The notes beneath the pieces are model-generated. The model was given only the letters and a program-made list of their open reading frames with translations, was not told the origin of the DNA and ran no database searches. This document shows positions 48,800-56,771 of a stretch of 64,000 nt of DNA, piece after piece. The position numbers and the translations under genes were made by a program. Source of the stretch: Stutzerimonas balearica DSM 6083 (GTDB taxonomy: Bacteria; Pseudomonadota; Gammaproteobacteria; Pseudomonadales; Pseudomonadaceae); contig NZ_CP007511.1 of assembly GCF_000818015.1 (NCBI RefSeq), forward strand, positions 248,001 to 312,000. Direction: 5' to 3'. Positions within the stretch are counted from its first letter, which is position 1; each line of letters starts with the position of its first letter.

Positions 48800-49152
48800 C
48801 CACGCGTATGAGCCGCCTTCGGGCGGCTCGGGCCAGGGAGCTGCAGCGGCATAGGATGCCAGTCTTTCCGAAGGATGCAGCCGCATCCTTCGACAGAGGA
48901 GCTTCCCCTGACCGGGTTGCTCACAGGGACAGATCCCGTACGGGATGAACCAGGGGGTCGGGTTGCTCTGCCTGGCGGAGCGATCTAGGGGTACAGGGGG
49001 TGCCTCCGGTAACGGACCAGGTTCGGCAGGCGCTGCCGCCGGAGCGGCTTGAACGACCGCTCCGGCGCGCAGCCAGTCCCTTTCTTCGCATCACCGTCAT
49101 CATTCCTCCTTGCGGGCCGCTATCATCGCCGGCACTCGCAAAGGAGAACGTC
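48800..49152. other. 353-nt gap with several hairpins, no gene seen
   Basis: Between the DUF1328 gene and the next ORF. It holds GAGCCGCC-3 nt-GGGCGGCTC (about 48811-48830, probably the end of the DUF1328 transcript) and the 14-nt palindrome ATCCCGTACGGGAT near 48935. It also holds CCGGAGCGG...CCGCTCCGG (about 49038-49067) just before the next gene. I see no convincing coding frame. Confidence 0.55.
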
Positions 49153-50382
49153 ATGCTCAACGGCCTCTGGCTGGGATTCTTCATCGTTGCCGCCTTGGCT
49201 GCGCTGGCGCGCTGGCTGGTGGGCGGCGATCCCGGCGTCTTTGCCGCCCTCGTCGAAAGCCTGTTCGCCATGGCCAAGCTGGCCGTGGAAGTGATGATCC
49301 TGCTGTTCGGCACCCTGACGCTGTGGCTGGGGTTCCTGCGTATCGCCGAGAAGGCCGGCCTGGTCGAAGCCCTGGCGCGGCTGCTCGGCCCGCTGTTTCG
49401 TCGGCTGATGCCGGAGGTGCCGCCGGGCCATCCGGCGCTGGGCCTGATCACCCTCAACTTCGCCGCCAACGGCCTCGGCCTGGACAACGCCGCCACGCCG
49501 ATCGGGCTCAAGGCCATGCGCGCCCTGCAGACGCTCAACCCGTCGGAAAGCACTGCGAGCAACGCCCAGATCCTGTTTCTGGTGCTCAACGCCTCTTCGC
49601 TGACCCTGCTGCCGGTGTCGATCTTCATGTACCGCGTGCAGCAGGGCGCCGATGATCCGACCCTGGTGTTCCTGCCGATCCTGCTGGCGACCAGCGCCTC
49701 GACGCTGGCCGGCCTGCTGTCGGTGGCCGTAATGCAGCGCCTGCGCCTCTGGGACCCGGTGGTGCTGGCCTACCTGGTGCCCGGGGCGCTGTTGCTCGGT
49801 GGCTTCATGGCGCTGCTCGCCGGGCTCTCGGCGACCGCGTTGGCGTCGTTGTCCTCGCTGCTCGGCAACCTCACGCTGTTCGGCCTGATCATCGTCTTCG
49901 TGATGGTCGGCGCGCTGCGCAAGGTGCCGGTCTACGAAAGCTTCGTCGAAGGCGCCAAGGAAGGCTTCGACGTGGCCAAGAGCCTGTTGCCCTACCTGGT
50001 GGCGATGCTGGTGGCGGTCGGTGCCCTGCGCGCCTCCGGTGCGCTGGAGTTCGGCCTGGACGGCATCCGCTGGCTGGTCGAGGCGTTCGGCTGGGACACC
50101 CGCTTCGTCGATGCCTTGCCCACCGCGCTGGTCAAGCCGTTCTCCGGTTCGGCGGCACGGGCGATGCTGATCGAAACCATGCAGAACCATGGCGTCGACA
50201 GCTTTCCCGCGTTGGTCGCCGCGACGCTGCAGGGCAGTACCGAGACGACCTTCTATGTGCTGGCGGTGTATTTCGGCGCCGTCGGCATCCAGCGGGCACG
50301 GCATGCGGTGGGCTGTGCGCTGCTGGCGGACCTCGCCGGGGTGATCGCGGCGATTGGTGTTTGTTATTGGTTCTTTGGTTGA
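49153..50382 (+). CDS. Nucleoside-recognition (Gate) domain membrane protein
   Basis: 409 aa from ATG 49153 with AAGGAG 7 nt upstream. Eight to ten hydrophobic helices in two halves, each with a Gate/nucleoside-recognition domain: GLITLNFAANGLGLDNAATP in the first, LPTALVKPFSGSAARAML and LQGSTETTFYVLAVYFG in the second. It resembles a fusion of SpmA- and SpmB-like proteins, found in many Gram-negatives that do not sporulate. Transport substrate unknown. Confidence 0.85.
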   Translation: MLNGLWLGFFIVAALAALARWLVGGDPGVFAALVESLFAMAKLAVEVMILLFGTLTLWLGFLRIAEKAGLVEALARLLGPLFRRLMPEVPPGHPALGLITLNFAANGLGLDNAATPIGLKAMRALQTLNPSESTASNAQILFLVLNASSLTLLPVSIFMYRVQQGADDPTLVFLPILLATSASTLAGLLSVAVMQRLRLWDPVVLAYLVPGALLLGGFMALLAGLSATALASLSSLLGNLTLFGLIIVFVMVGALRKVPVYESFVEGAKEGFDVAKSLLPYLVAMLVAVGALRASGALEFGLDGIRWLVEAFGWDTRFVDALPTALVKPFSGSAARAMLIETMQNHGVDSFPALVAATLQGSTETTFYVLAVYFGAVGIQRARHAVGCALLADLAGVIAAIGVCYWFFG

Positions 50383-50405
50383 CGCTGGCTGCGGCTTGGT
50401 GTGCT

Positions 50406-50434
50406 CGTAGGGTGGATGGTCGAAGCCATCCACC
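50406..50434. repeat. REP-like palindrome
   Basis: CGTAGGGTGGATGG, a 6-nt loop and CCATCCACC form a 9-bp perfect stem. It starts with the same CGTAGGGTGG as the repeat before hisF, suggesting a dispersed REP family. Confidence 0.6.
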
Positions 50435-50581
50435 GTGAGCTGCATCGTCCTGCCGTTCAACGAGCCGCCTGGTGGGCCGGGTCACTTTCTCTTCGAACGT
50501 GCAGAGCAACGTGCGCGGCTCTGCCGCTGGATGGCCTCGGCGATCGAACCCTATACGAAGCCTTGTCCCTGCGGCTGCCAC

Positions 50582-50609
50582 AAAAAAAGAGCCCGCCGGG
50601 CGGCGGGCT
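50582..50609 (-). terminator. Terminator of the opdH-tctCBA-abrB unit
   Basis: On the minus strand AGCCCGCC-4 nt-GGCGGGCT is followed by CTTTTTTTG. It overlaps the stop of the last gene in the unit. Confidence 0.85.
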
Positions 50610-51630
50610 AAAGCGTGGCTCGTTGCCAGAGCCGAAACACCGGCTCGGCGAGAAACATCACCAGAAACAACCTGAGCACCTGCACCGCCGTCACCAGCGC
50701 CACCGACAGCTGCAGCGCCTCGGCGGTCAGGCACAGCTCGGTGATGCCGCCGGGCATCATCCCCAGCATCAGTGAGGTCTGGTCCAGTGCCGTCAGCCAA
50801 CCCAGCCCGGCTGCCAGCGCGGCGGCGACCAGCATGGCCGAGAGGGTGAACAGCAGCACCCGCAGCAGAAAGGCCGGTGCGCTGCGAAAGAAAGCCCGGT
50901 CGAAGTGGCAGGCCAGCGACGAGCCGATCAGCCACTGGCCGACCTGGCCGAACCCGTCCGGCAAGCCGATGTGCAGATCGAACCCGGCGCTGGCCAGCGC
51001 GCAGACGGTCAGCGGGCCGAGCATCCAGGGATTGGGCTGGCCGAGCCGGCGCCAGAGCAGGGCCAGCAGACCGCCGGCCGGTAGCAGCACGGCCAGCCAG
51101 AAGCCGTCGACCGGTAGCGGTGCCGGTGCCTGGATCGGCGGCAGGCTCCAGGTGAAGAACGCCGGGATCAGCAGCACCACCAGCAGCATGCGCAGGCTGT
51201 GCGCGGCGGCGACGCGGCCGGGGTGGGCGGCGTGGCGGCTGGCCAGGTTGACCATCTCGCTGGCGCCGCCCGGCATGCTGGCGAAGTAGGCGGTGGCCCG
51301 GTCGCAGCCGCCGCGCGAGAGGATGGCCATGCCGATCAGGCTCAACGCCAGGGTACCGAGCGCGCCGGCGAGGATCACGCCAAAGTGCACCAGCACCTCG
51401 CGCATCACCTCGCCGGTGAAGTGCAGGCCGATGGCGCTGGCAACGATCCACTGCCCGGCCTGACGGCCGCGCGGCATCTCACTCACCAGCCAGCCGCTGC
51501 AGCGCACCGCGATCACCGCCAGCAGCGAGCCGACCATCCAGGGCAGTGGCCAGTTGGCCAGACTCGCCAGCCAGCCGCCGACCGCGCCGATCAGTGGTGT
51601 CGCCCACCAGGCCGGCAGCCGCTGGCGCAT
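50608..51630 (-). CDS. AbrB-family membrane protein
   Basis: 340 aa with about ten membrane helices in two repeats, each with a conserved Pro/Gly-rich loop: ASMPGGASEMVNLASRHAAH and LGMMPGGITELCLTAEALQL, the AbrB/PF05145 pattern. These proteins are regarded as permeases or regulators of transport; the name ammonia monooxygenase is a mislabel. It follows tctA by 1 nt and is probably co-expressed with the tricarboxylate transporter. Confidence 0.85.
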   Translation of the reverse strand: MRQRLPAWWATPLIGAVGGWLASLANWPLPWMVGSLLAVIAVRCSGWLVSEMPRGRQAGQWIVASAIGLHFTGEVMREVLVHFGVILAGALGTLALSLIGMAILSRGGCDRATAYFASMPGGASEMVNLASRHAAHPGRVAAAHSLRMLLVVLLIPAFFTWSLPPIQAPAPLPVDGFWLAVLLPAGGLLALLWRRLGQPNPWMLGPLTVCALASAGFDLHIGLPDGFGQVGQWLIGSSLACHFDRAFFRSAPAFLLRVLLFTLSAMLVAAALAAGLGWLTALDQTSLMLGMMPGGITELCLTAEALQLSVALVTAVQVLRLFLVMFLAEPVFRLWQRATL

Positions 51631-51631
51631 G

Positions 51632-53146
51632 TCAGGCCTGTGCCTCGACCACGTTGCCGCGACGGCGCTTGAGGTACCAGCGCAGCCCCGGCATGGCCAG
51701 CATCGCCACGGTCAGCGCCCACAGCGCCAGGGTGATCGGGCTGCCCCAGAGAATGCCCAGCTCACCGTTGGAGATCGACAATGCGCGGCGCAGGTTGTCT
51801 TCCATCATCTCGCCGAGCACGAAGCCGAGAATCAGCGCCGACAGCGGGAAGTCCAGCTTGCGCAACAGGTAGCCGAACACGCCGAGGCCGACCATCAGTA
51901 CTAGGTCGAACGTAGTGCTGTGCACCGAATACACACCGACCATGCTGATCACGGTGATCGCCGGCACCAGCACCCAGTTCGGCACGGCGAGCATGCGCGA
52001 GAACAGGCCGACCAGCGGGATGTTCATCACCAGCAGGATCACGTTGCCGATGAACAGCGAGGCGATCAGACCCCAGACCACGTCCGGCTGCTGTTCGAAC
52101 AGCAGCGGGCCGGGGGTGATGTTGTACAGCGTCAGCGCACCGATCATCACCGCCGTGGTGCCCGAACCCGGTACGCCGAGGGTCAGCATGGGAATCAGCG
52201 AGCCACAGGCCGAAGCGTTGTTGGCCGCTTCCGGCGCGGCCAGACCGCGCAGGTCGCCATCGCCGAAGCGGCCCTTGTCGCCGGCCATGCGCTTCTCGCT
52301 CATGTAGGTCATGGCGCTGGCGATGGTCGCCCCGGCGCCCGGCAGGGTGCCGATGACGAAGCCAGCCACGGCGCTGCGCACCATGGTGAAGAAGGTCAGG
52401 CAGAACTCCTTGAAGTTGAACAGCAGCCGGCCGCTGGCCTTCACCGCCTGCTGCCCGCTGTGGGTTTTTTCCAGCATCAGGAGGATCTCGCTGACGCTGA
52501 AGAAGCCGATCACCACGATGACGAACTGGATGCCGTCGGACAGGCTGACGCTGCCGAAGGTGAAGCGGTAGACGCCGGTAGTGGAATCGACACCGACGGT
52601 GGCCAGGGCCAGGCCCATCAGCGCGGCCATCAACGTCTTCACCGGCTTGTCGCCGACCATGCCGCCGAGGCAGGCGATGGCGAAGATCATCAGCACGAAG
52701 TATTCCGCCGGGCCGAAGGCCACCGCCCACTTGGCCAGCAGCGGGGCGAACAGCACCACCCCGCAGGTGGCGATGGTGCTGCCGATAAAGGAGCTGACCG
52801 CGGAAAGCGACAGGGCGATGCCGGCCTTGCCCTGGCGTGCCAACGGGTAGCCGTCGAGGGTGGTCATCACCGCGGCGGCATCACCCGGCACGTTGAGCAG
52901 GATCGCCGAGATGCGTCCGCCGTACTCGCAGCCCAGGTACACCGCGGCGAGCAGGATCAGCGCGGTCTCCGGCGGCAGGCCGAGGGCGAAGGCCAAGGGC
53001 AGCAAGAGCGCCACGCCGTTGATCGGGCCGAGCCCCGGCAAGAGGCCGACCACGGTGCCGACGAAGGCGCCGAACAGCGCCACCAGCAGGTTGGTCGGCC
53101 GGGTGGCGACGTCGAAGCCCTGCAGCAAGAAATTCAAAGTTTCCAT
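51632..53146 (-). CDS. tctA: Tripartite tricarboxylate transporter, large membrane subunit
   Basis: 504 aa from ATG 53146; the longer frame is implausible. About 11-12 membrane helices. The conserved GLLPGLGPINGVALLLPLAF is near the start, with LNVPGDAAAVMTTLDGYPLA and GTLPGAGATIASAMTYMSEK further on, the TctA signatures. With TctB and the binding protein TctC it imports citrate-like tricarboxylates driven by ion gradients. 1 nt after tctB. Confidence 0.96.
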   Translation of the reverse strand: METLNFLLQGFDVATRPTNLLVALFGAFVGTVVGLLPGLGPINGVALLLPLAFALGLPPETALILLAAVYLGCEYGGRISAILLNVPGDAAAVMTTLDGYPLARQGKAGIALSLSAVSSFIGSTIATCGVVLFAPLLAKWAVAFGPAEYFVLMIFAIACLGGMVGDKPVKTLMAALMGLALATVGVDSTTGVYRFTFGSVSLSDGIQFVIVVIGFFSVSEILLMLEKTHSGQQAVKASGRLLFNFKEFCLTFFTMVRSAVAGFVIGTLPGAGATIASAMTYMSEKRMAGDKGRFGDGDLRGLAAPEAANNASACGSLIPMLTLGVPGSGTTAVMIGALTLYNITPGPLLFEQQPDVVWGLIASLFIGNVILLVMNIPLVGLFSRMLAVPNWVLVPAITVISMVGVYSVHSTTFDLVLMVGLGVFGYLLRKLDFPLSALILGFVLGEMMEDNLRRALSISNGELGILWGSPITLALWALTVAMLAMPGLRWYLKRRRGNVVEAQA

Positions 53147-53147
53147 A

Positions 53148-53588
53148 TCAGCTCTCCAGCAGACGCAGCAGGCCGAGCGGCAGCGGCACGTCCAGCAGGT
53201 AATCGAACAGCCCGTAGAGCAGCACGCCAAGCAGCGTACCGCTGATCACGCTGGGCCACAGGCGACCGTTGAACAGCAGGCCGAGGGCAAAACCGGCCAG
53301 GGCGGTGCTGATGACGAAACCCAGGGTTTCGAACAGCAGCGCGTAGGCCAGCAGGGCCAGCACGCACAGCACGGCGCGCTGCGCCTTGGGCCGATCGAAT
53401 GGCGGTGTCGGCTCACCGTGCGGCTTGAACAGCAGCCACGCCGCACCACAGGCCATCAGCAACAGCAGCAGCGGGTAGGCGCGCGGCCCGACCGGGTCAT
53501 AGGCAAAGGGCGCCTCGAAGCCCCAGGCGAGCAGGGCGAGGCCGGCGCAGGCGAGCAGCCACGCCGCGGCGAAGACACGTACGTACAT
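53148..53588 (-). CDS. tctB: Tripartite tricarboxylate transporter, small membrane subunit
   Basis: 146 aa with four hydrophobic helices (for example LLACAGLALLAWGFE, YPLLLLLMACGAAWLLF, VLALLAYALLFETLGFVIST, LLGVLLYGLFDYLLDVPLPL). The pattern fits TctB, and the order tctC-tctB-tctA fixes the assignment. Separated from tctC by 78 nt with two hairpins. Confidence 0.93.
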   Translation of the reverse strand: MYVRVFAAAWLLACAGLALLAWGFEAPFAYDPVGPRAYPLLLLLMACGAAWLLFKPHGEPTPPFDRPKAQRAVLCVLALLAYALLFETLGFVISTALAGFALGLLFNGRLWPSVISGTLLGVLLYGLFDYLLDVPLPLGLLRLLES

Positions 53589-53615
53589 GACGGGATACCT
53601 CAGGGATTCGGCGAC

Positions 53616-53658
53616 CCGGCAACTGCCGGGCCCGCCGTGCGGCCCGCGAACGCGGGCC
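53616..53658 (-). terminator. Intercistronic hairpins between tctC and tctB
   Basis: CCGGCAACTGCCGG (53616-53629) and GGCCCGC-4 nt-GCGGGCC (53641-53658) form two stable stems just after tctC. No T-tract, so they may stabilise or attenuate the tctC message, raising binding protein over membrane subunits. Confidence 0.55.
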
Positions 53659-53666
53659 GGTTCGCA

Positions 53667-54641
53667 TTACTTGACCAGGCCGAACTCGCCGGCCAGCGCC
53701 TTGTAGTCCTGCACCTGCTTCTGGACGAAGGCTTCCAGCTCGTCGCCGGTCATCGACAGCGGGAACAGGTCCCGCTGTTCGCGCAGCTTGGCAAAGTCCT
53801 CGTCGGCGAGCAGGGTGTCGAACTGGGTCTTCCACCAGTTGAAGTCCTCGTCAGGGACTTCCGGCCCCATGTAGAAGCCGCGGATTACCGGCCAGCTGAT
53901 GTCGTAGCCCTGTTCCCTGGCAGTGGGGATGTCGGCGAGCTTGCCCGGTAGACGCTCGTCGGCGAGCACGGCAAGGATGCGGATCTTGCCGGCGTCGAGC
54001 TGCGGGGTGACTTCGCCGAGGCCGCTGCTGGTGACCTGCACATGGCCGCCGAGCATGGCGGTGAGCGTTTCGCCGCCGCCCTCGAAGGCGACGTAGCGCA
54101 GCTTCTTCGGATCGACCCCGGCAGCGCGGGCGATCAGCGCGGTCTGCATCCAGTCCTGGCCGCCGATGGTGGCGCCGGCGCCGAACACCACGCTGCCCGG
54201 GTCCTTCTTCACGGCGGCAATCAGCTCGTCGAGGTTCTTGTAAGGCGCGTCGGCACGCACCGAGATGGCGCCGTAGTCGGTGCCGACCGCCGCCAGCCAG
54301 CGAACGGCGTTCTCGTCGTAACGACCGAACTTGCCCTGCGCGAGGTTGAGCAGCGAACCGCTGGAGAAGGCGGTGATGGTGCCAGGTTCGTCCGCGCGCT
54401 GGGCGACCACTGCGTTGTAGGCCACCGCGCCGACGCCGCCGGGCATGTAGGTGACGCGCATCGGCGCTTCGAGCAGGCCGCTGTCCTTCAGGCCGCTCTG
54501 GGCCAGCTTGCAGGTCAGGTCGAAACCGCCGCCGGGCTTGGCCGGGGCGATGCACTCGGGGCGCTTGGGTTCGGCCAAGAGCTGGCTGGAGAGCAGCAGG
54601 CAGGACGACAGCAGGGCAAAACGGCTGAGTCGGGTTTTCAT
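53667..54641 (-). CDS. tctC: Tricarboxylate-binding periplasmic protein TctC (Bug family)
   Basis: 324 aa. A signal peptide of about 23 residues ends LLAEPK. Bug-family features: ECIAPAKPGGGFDLTCKLAQ, YMPGGVGAVAYNAV, VVFGAGATIGGQDWM, and ending EFGLVK. It binds citrate-type ligands and delivers them to TctAB. 25 nt after opdH; an AACAAGAA motif close to its RBS may be a Crc/Hfq site. Confidence 0.94.
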   Translation of the reverse strand: MKTRLSRFALLSSCLLLSSQLLAEPKRPECIAPAKPGGGFDLTCKLAQSGLKDSGLLEAPMRVTYMPGGVGAVAYNAVVAQRADEPGTITAFSSGSLLNLAQGKFGRYDENAVRWLAAVGTDYGAISVRADAPYKNLDELIAAVKKDPGSVVFGAGATIGGQDWMQTALIARAAGVDPKKLRYVAFEGGGETLTAMLGGHVQVTSSGLGEVTPQLDAGKIRILAVLADERLPGKLADIPTAREQGYDISWPVIRGFYMGPEVPDEDFNWWKTQFDTLLADEDFAKLREQRDLFPLSMTGDELEAFVQKQVQDYKALAGEFGLVK

Positions 54642-54652
54642 CGAAAGGTCCT

Positions 54653-54664
54653 CTTCTTGTTCTG
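54653..54664 (-). promoter_or_regulatory. Catabolite activity (CA) motif near the tctC RBS
   Basis: AACAAGAA occurs just before AGAGGACC, the tctC ribosome-binding site. AAnAAnAA sequences near the RBS are the usual Hfq/Crc targets in Pseudomonas. Confidence 0.45.
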
Positions 54665-54665
54665 T

Positions 54666-55928
54666 TTACCAGATCGGCAGGCTGTAGCTGACGATCAGAC
54701 GGTTCTCGTCGGCGTCGCGGGCGAAGTCGGAGCGGAACATCGCGTTGCGCCAGCGCAGCGCGACGTTCTTCAGCGGGCCGCTCTGCACCACGTACTTGAA
54801 CTCGAAGTCGCGTTCCCACTCGCTGCCGTTGTTGCCGCCTGAGTACTCGGCGTTGTCACCGGAGATATAGCGAGTCAGGAAGGTCAGCCCGGGGATGCCG
54901 ACAGCGGCGAAGTTGTAGTCGTAGCGGGCCTGCCAGGAGCGCTCGTCGGCGTTGGCGAAGTCGTTGATCTGCACGAAGTTGACCAGGAAGGGGTCGCCGC
55001 CATCGATGTAGGCGTAGCCGGTGTCGCCGCGCATCTGCTGGTAGCCGAGGCTGAACTTGTGCCCGCCGAGGCTGTAGCCGAGCATGCCGTTCCAGGCCTG
55101 GTTATCGATCTTGCCGGCATTCGCCGCGCCGCTGTCGTCGCTGAGCATCACGCGCAGGTCGGCGCTCAACGCGGAGTTGTCGCTCAGCGGCTTGACCGCC
55201 AGCAGGCCGAAGAAGTGCTGGCGATAGATGTCATCCAGCTCGCCATAGTAGTAGCGCCCGGTGAGGTTCTTGTTGAAGGCGTACTCGGCGCCGGCGTAGC
55301 TCAGGTGATCGGCCTCGGCGGCGCTGGCGAAGCGGCTGTTCTTGTTGTTCAGCTGCAGGTCCTGGGAATTGGTCGAGGAGCGGTCGATCACCTTGTCCAG
55401 GCGCCCACCGGTCAGGATCAGGCCGTCGATATCGGTGGAGGTGACGGTGGCACCTTCGAACACCTGCGGCAGCGTACGGCTGTCGCTGGCCTTGACCACC
55501 GGCGTCTCGGGAATGTGCGAGCCGTAGCGCAGCTCGGTCTCGCCGATCCTGGCCTTGGCGGTCAGGCCCAGGCGGCTGAACTCGTCCGGCGTGCCGCCGT
55601 CGTCCTGTACCGGCAAGAGGTCGGTGCCGGCGCGACCGCCACCGGAATCCAGCTTGACGCCGAGCATGCCCAGGGCATCGAGGCCGACGCCGACGGTGCC
55701 TTCGGTAAAGCCCGACTGAACGTCGAGGATGAAACCCTGGGTCCACTCTTCGCGCTTGGACTGGCCGCTGCCTTCGCGGAAATCGCGGTTCAGGTAGATG
55801 TTGTGGGTCTGCAGGGTCGCGCTGCTGTCTTCGATGAATGCGGCCTGGGCAAGGGGCGCCAGCGAGGCGGCGGCCACGGCAAGGGCGAGGCGGGCAGGGA
55901 CGGGGGAACGTCTGACGGCTGTCAGCAT
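54666..55928 (-). CDS. opdH: OprD-family tricarboxylate porin OpdH
   Basis: 420 aa from ATG 55928 with GGAG upstream; the much longer open frame lies across the regulator promoter and is spurious. A signal peptide of about 29 residues ends AQAAFI. The OprD pattern appears in STDIDGLILTGGRLDKV, the YAGAEYAFNKNLTGRYYYGE region and the terminal YSLPIW beta-strand. As first gene of the tct operon and divergent from tctDE, it matches OpdH, the tricarboxylate channel. Confidence 0.93.
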   Translation of the reverse strand: MLTAVRRSPVPARLALAVAAASLAPLAQAAFIEDSSATLQTHNIYLNRDFREGSGQSKREEWTQGFILDVQSGFTEGTVGVGLDALGMLGVKLDSGGGRAGTDLLPVQDDGGTPDEFSRLGLTAKARIGETELRYGSHIPETPVVKASDSRTLPQVFEGATVTSTDIDGLILTGGRLDKVIDRSSTNSQDLQLNNKNSRFASAAEADHLSYAGAEYAFNKNLTGRYYYGELDDIYRQHFFGLLAVKPLSDNSALSADLRVMLSDDSGAANAGKIDNQAWNGMLGYSLGGHKFSLGYQQMRGDTGYAYIDGGDPFLVNFVQINDFANADERSWQARYDYNFAAVGIPGLTFLTRYISGDNAEYSGGNNGSEWERDFEFKYVVQSGPLKNVALRWRNAMFRSDFARDADENRLIVSYSLPIW

Positions 55929-55941
55929 CGGTTTTCTCCAC

Positions 55942-55956
55942 TGTTGTTTTTGTTGT
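55942..55956 (-). promoter_or_regulatory. Strong CA motif (Crc/Hfq) before opdH
   Basis: On the minus strand ACAACAAAAACAACA, two overlapping AAnAAnAA units, lies 14-28 nt before the opdH ATG. It suggests catabolite repression of the uptake operon, as reported for opdH in P. aeruginosa. Confidence 0.6.
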
Positions 55957-56099
55957 AGCGGCGCAGGCGCCGCGCGGGGTGGGTCGAGCCACCTGCGAGC
56001 GATCCTAGGCGGCCAAGCTTTCGCCAGCCTTTCAGCGCGCCGTCGGGTGATTTCTGCCGCTACACTGGCGCTCCGTTGGCAATCGCAGAGGGCAGGCAG

Positions 56100-56771
56100 A
56101 TGCGCATTCTCTTGGTCGAGGACCACCCGCCACTGGCCGAAAGCGTGGCCCAGGCCCTGCGCGCCGCCGGCTGGACCGTGGACCTGCTCGACGACGGCGT
56201 CGCCGCCGACCTGGCGCTGGCCAGCGAAGACTATGCGCTGGCGATTCTCGATGTCGGCCTGCCACGGCTCGACGGCTTTCAGGTGCTGGCGCGCCTGCGC
56301 GAGCGTGGCAAGACGCTGCCGGTACTGATGCTCACCGCACGCGGCGAGGTCAGCGATCGCGTGCACGGGCTCAACCTCGGTGCCGACGATTACCTGGCCA
56401 AGCCGTTCGAATTGTCTGAGCTGGAAGCGCGGGTCAAGGCGCTGCTGCGCCGCAGCGTCGGCGGCGGCGAACGCCAGCAGCGTTGCGGCGCGCTGGTCTA
56501 CGACCTGGATGCGCGGCGCTTCAGCCTGGCCGACGAGCCACTGACGCTGACCTCCCGCGAGCAGGGCGTGCTGGAAGCGCTGATCGCCCGCCCCGGTCGG
56601 GTGATGAGCAAGGATCAGCTGGCCGCCCAGGTATTCGGCCTCGACGAGGAGGCTAGCGCCGACGCCATCGAGATCTACATCCACCGCCTGCGCAAGAAGC
56701 TCGAGGGCCAGCCGGTACGCATCGTCACCTTCCGCGGGCTGGGCTATATGCTCGAGGCGCTCGATGGCTGA
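56100..56771 (+). CDS. tctD: OmpR-family response regulator TctD
   Basis: 223 aa from ATG 56100. Receiver domain with phospho-acceptor Asp51 in LAILDVGLPRLDG and the conserved Lys in DDYLAKPFELSEL. C-terminal winged helix: EIYIHRLRKKLEGQPVRIVT and FRGLGYMLE. It controls expression of the divergent opdH-tctCBA unit. The 171-nt gap between the two starts must contain the operator; I cannot pick a clear site. Overlaps tctE by 8 nt. Confidence 0.95.
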   Translation: MRILLVEDHPPLAESVAQALRAAGWTVDLLDDGVAADLALASEDYALAILDVGLPRLDGFQVLARLRERGKTLPVLMLTARGEVSDRVHGLNLGADDYLAKPFELSELEARVKALLRRSVGGGERQQRCGALVYDLDARRFSLADEPLTLTSREQGVLEALIARPGRVMSKDQLAAQVFGLDEEASADAIEIYIHRLRKKLEGQPVRIVTFRGLGYMLEALDG

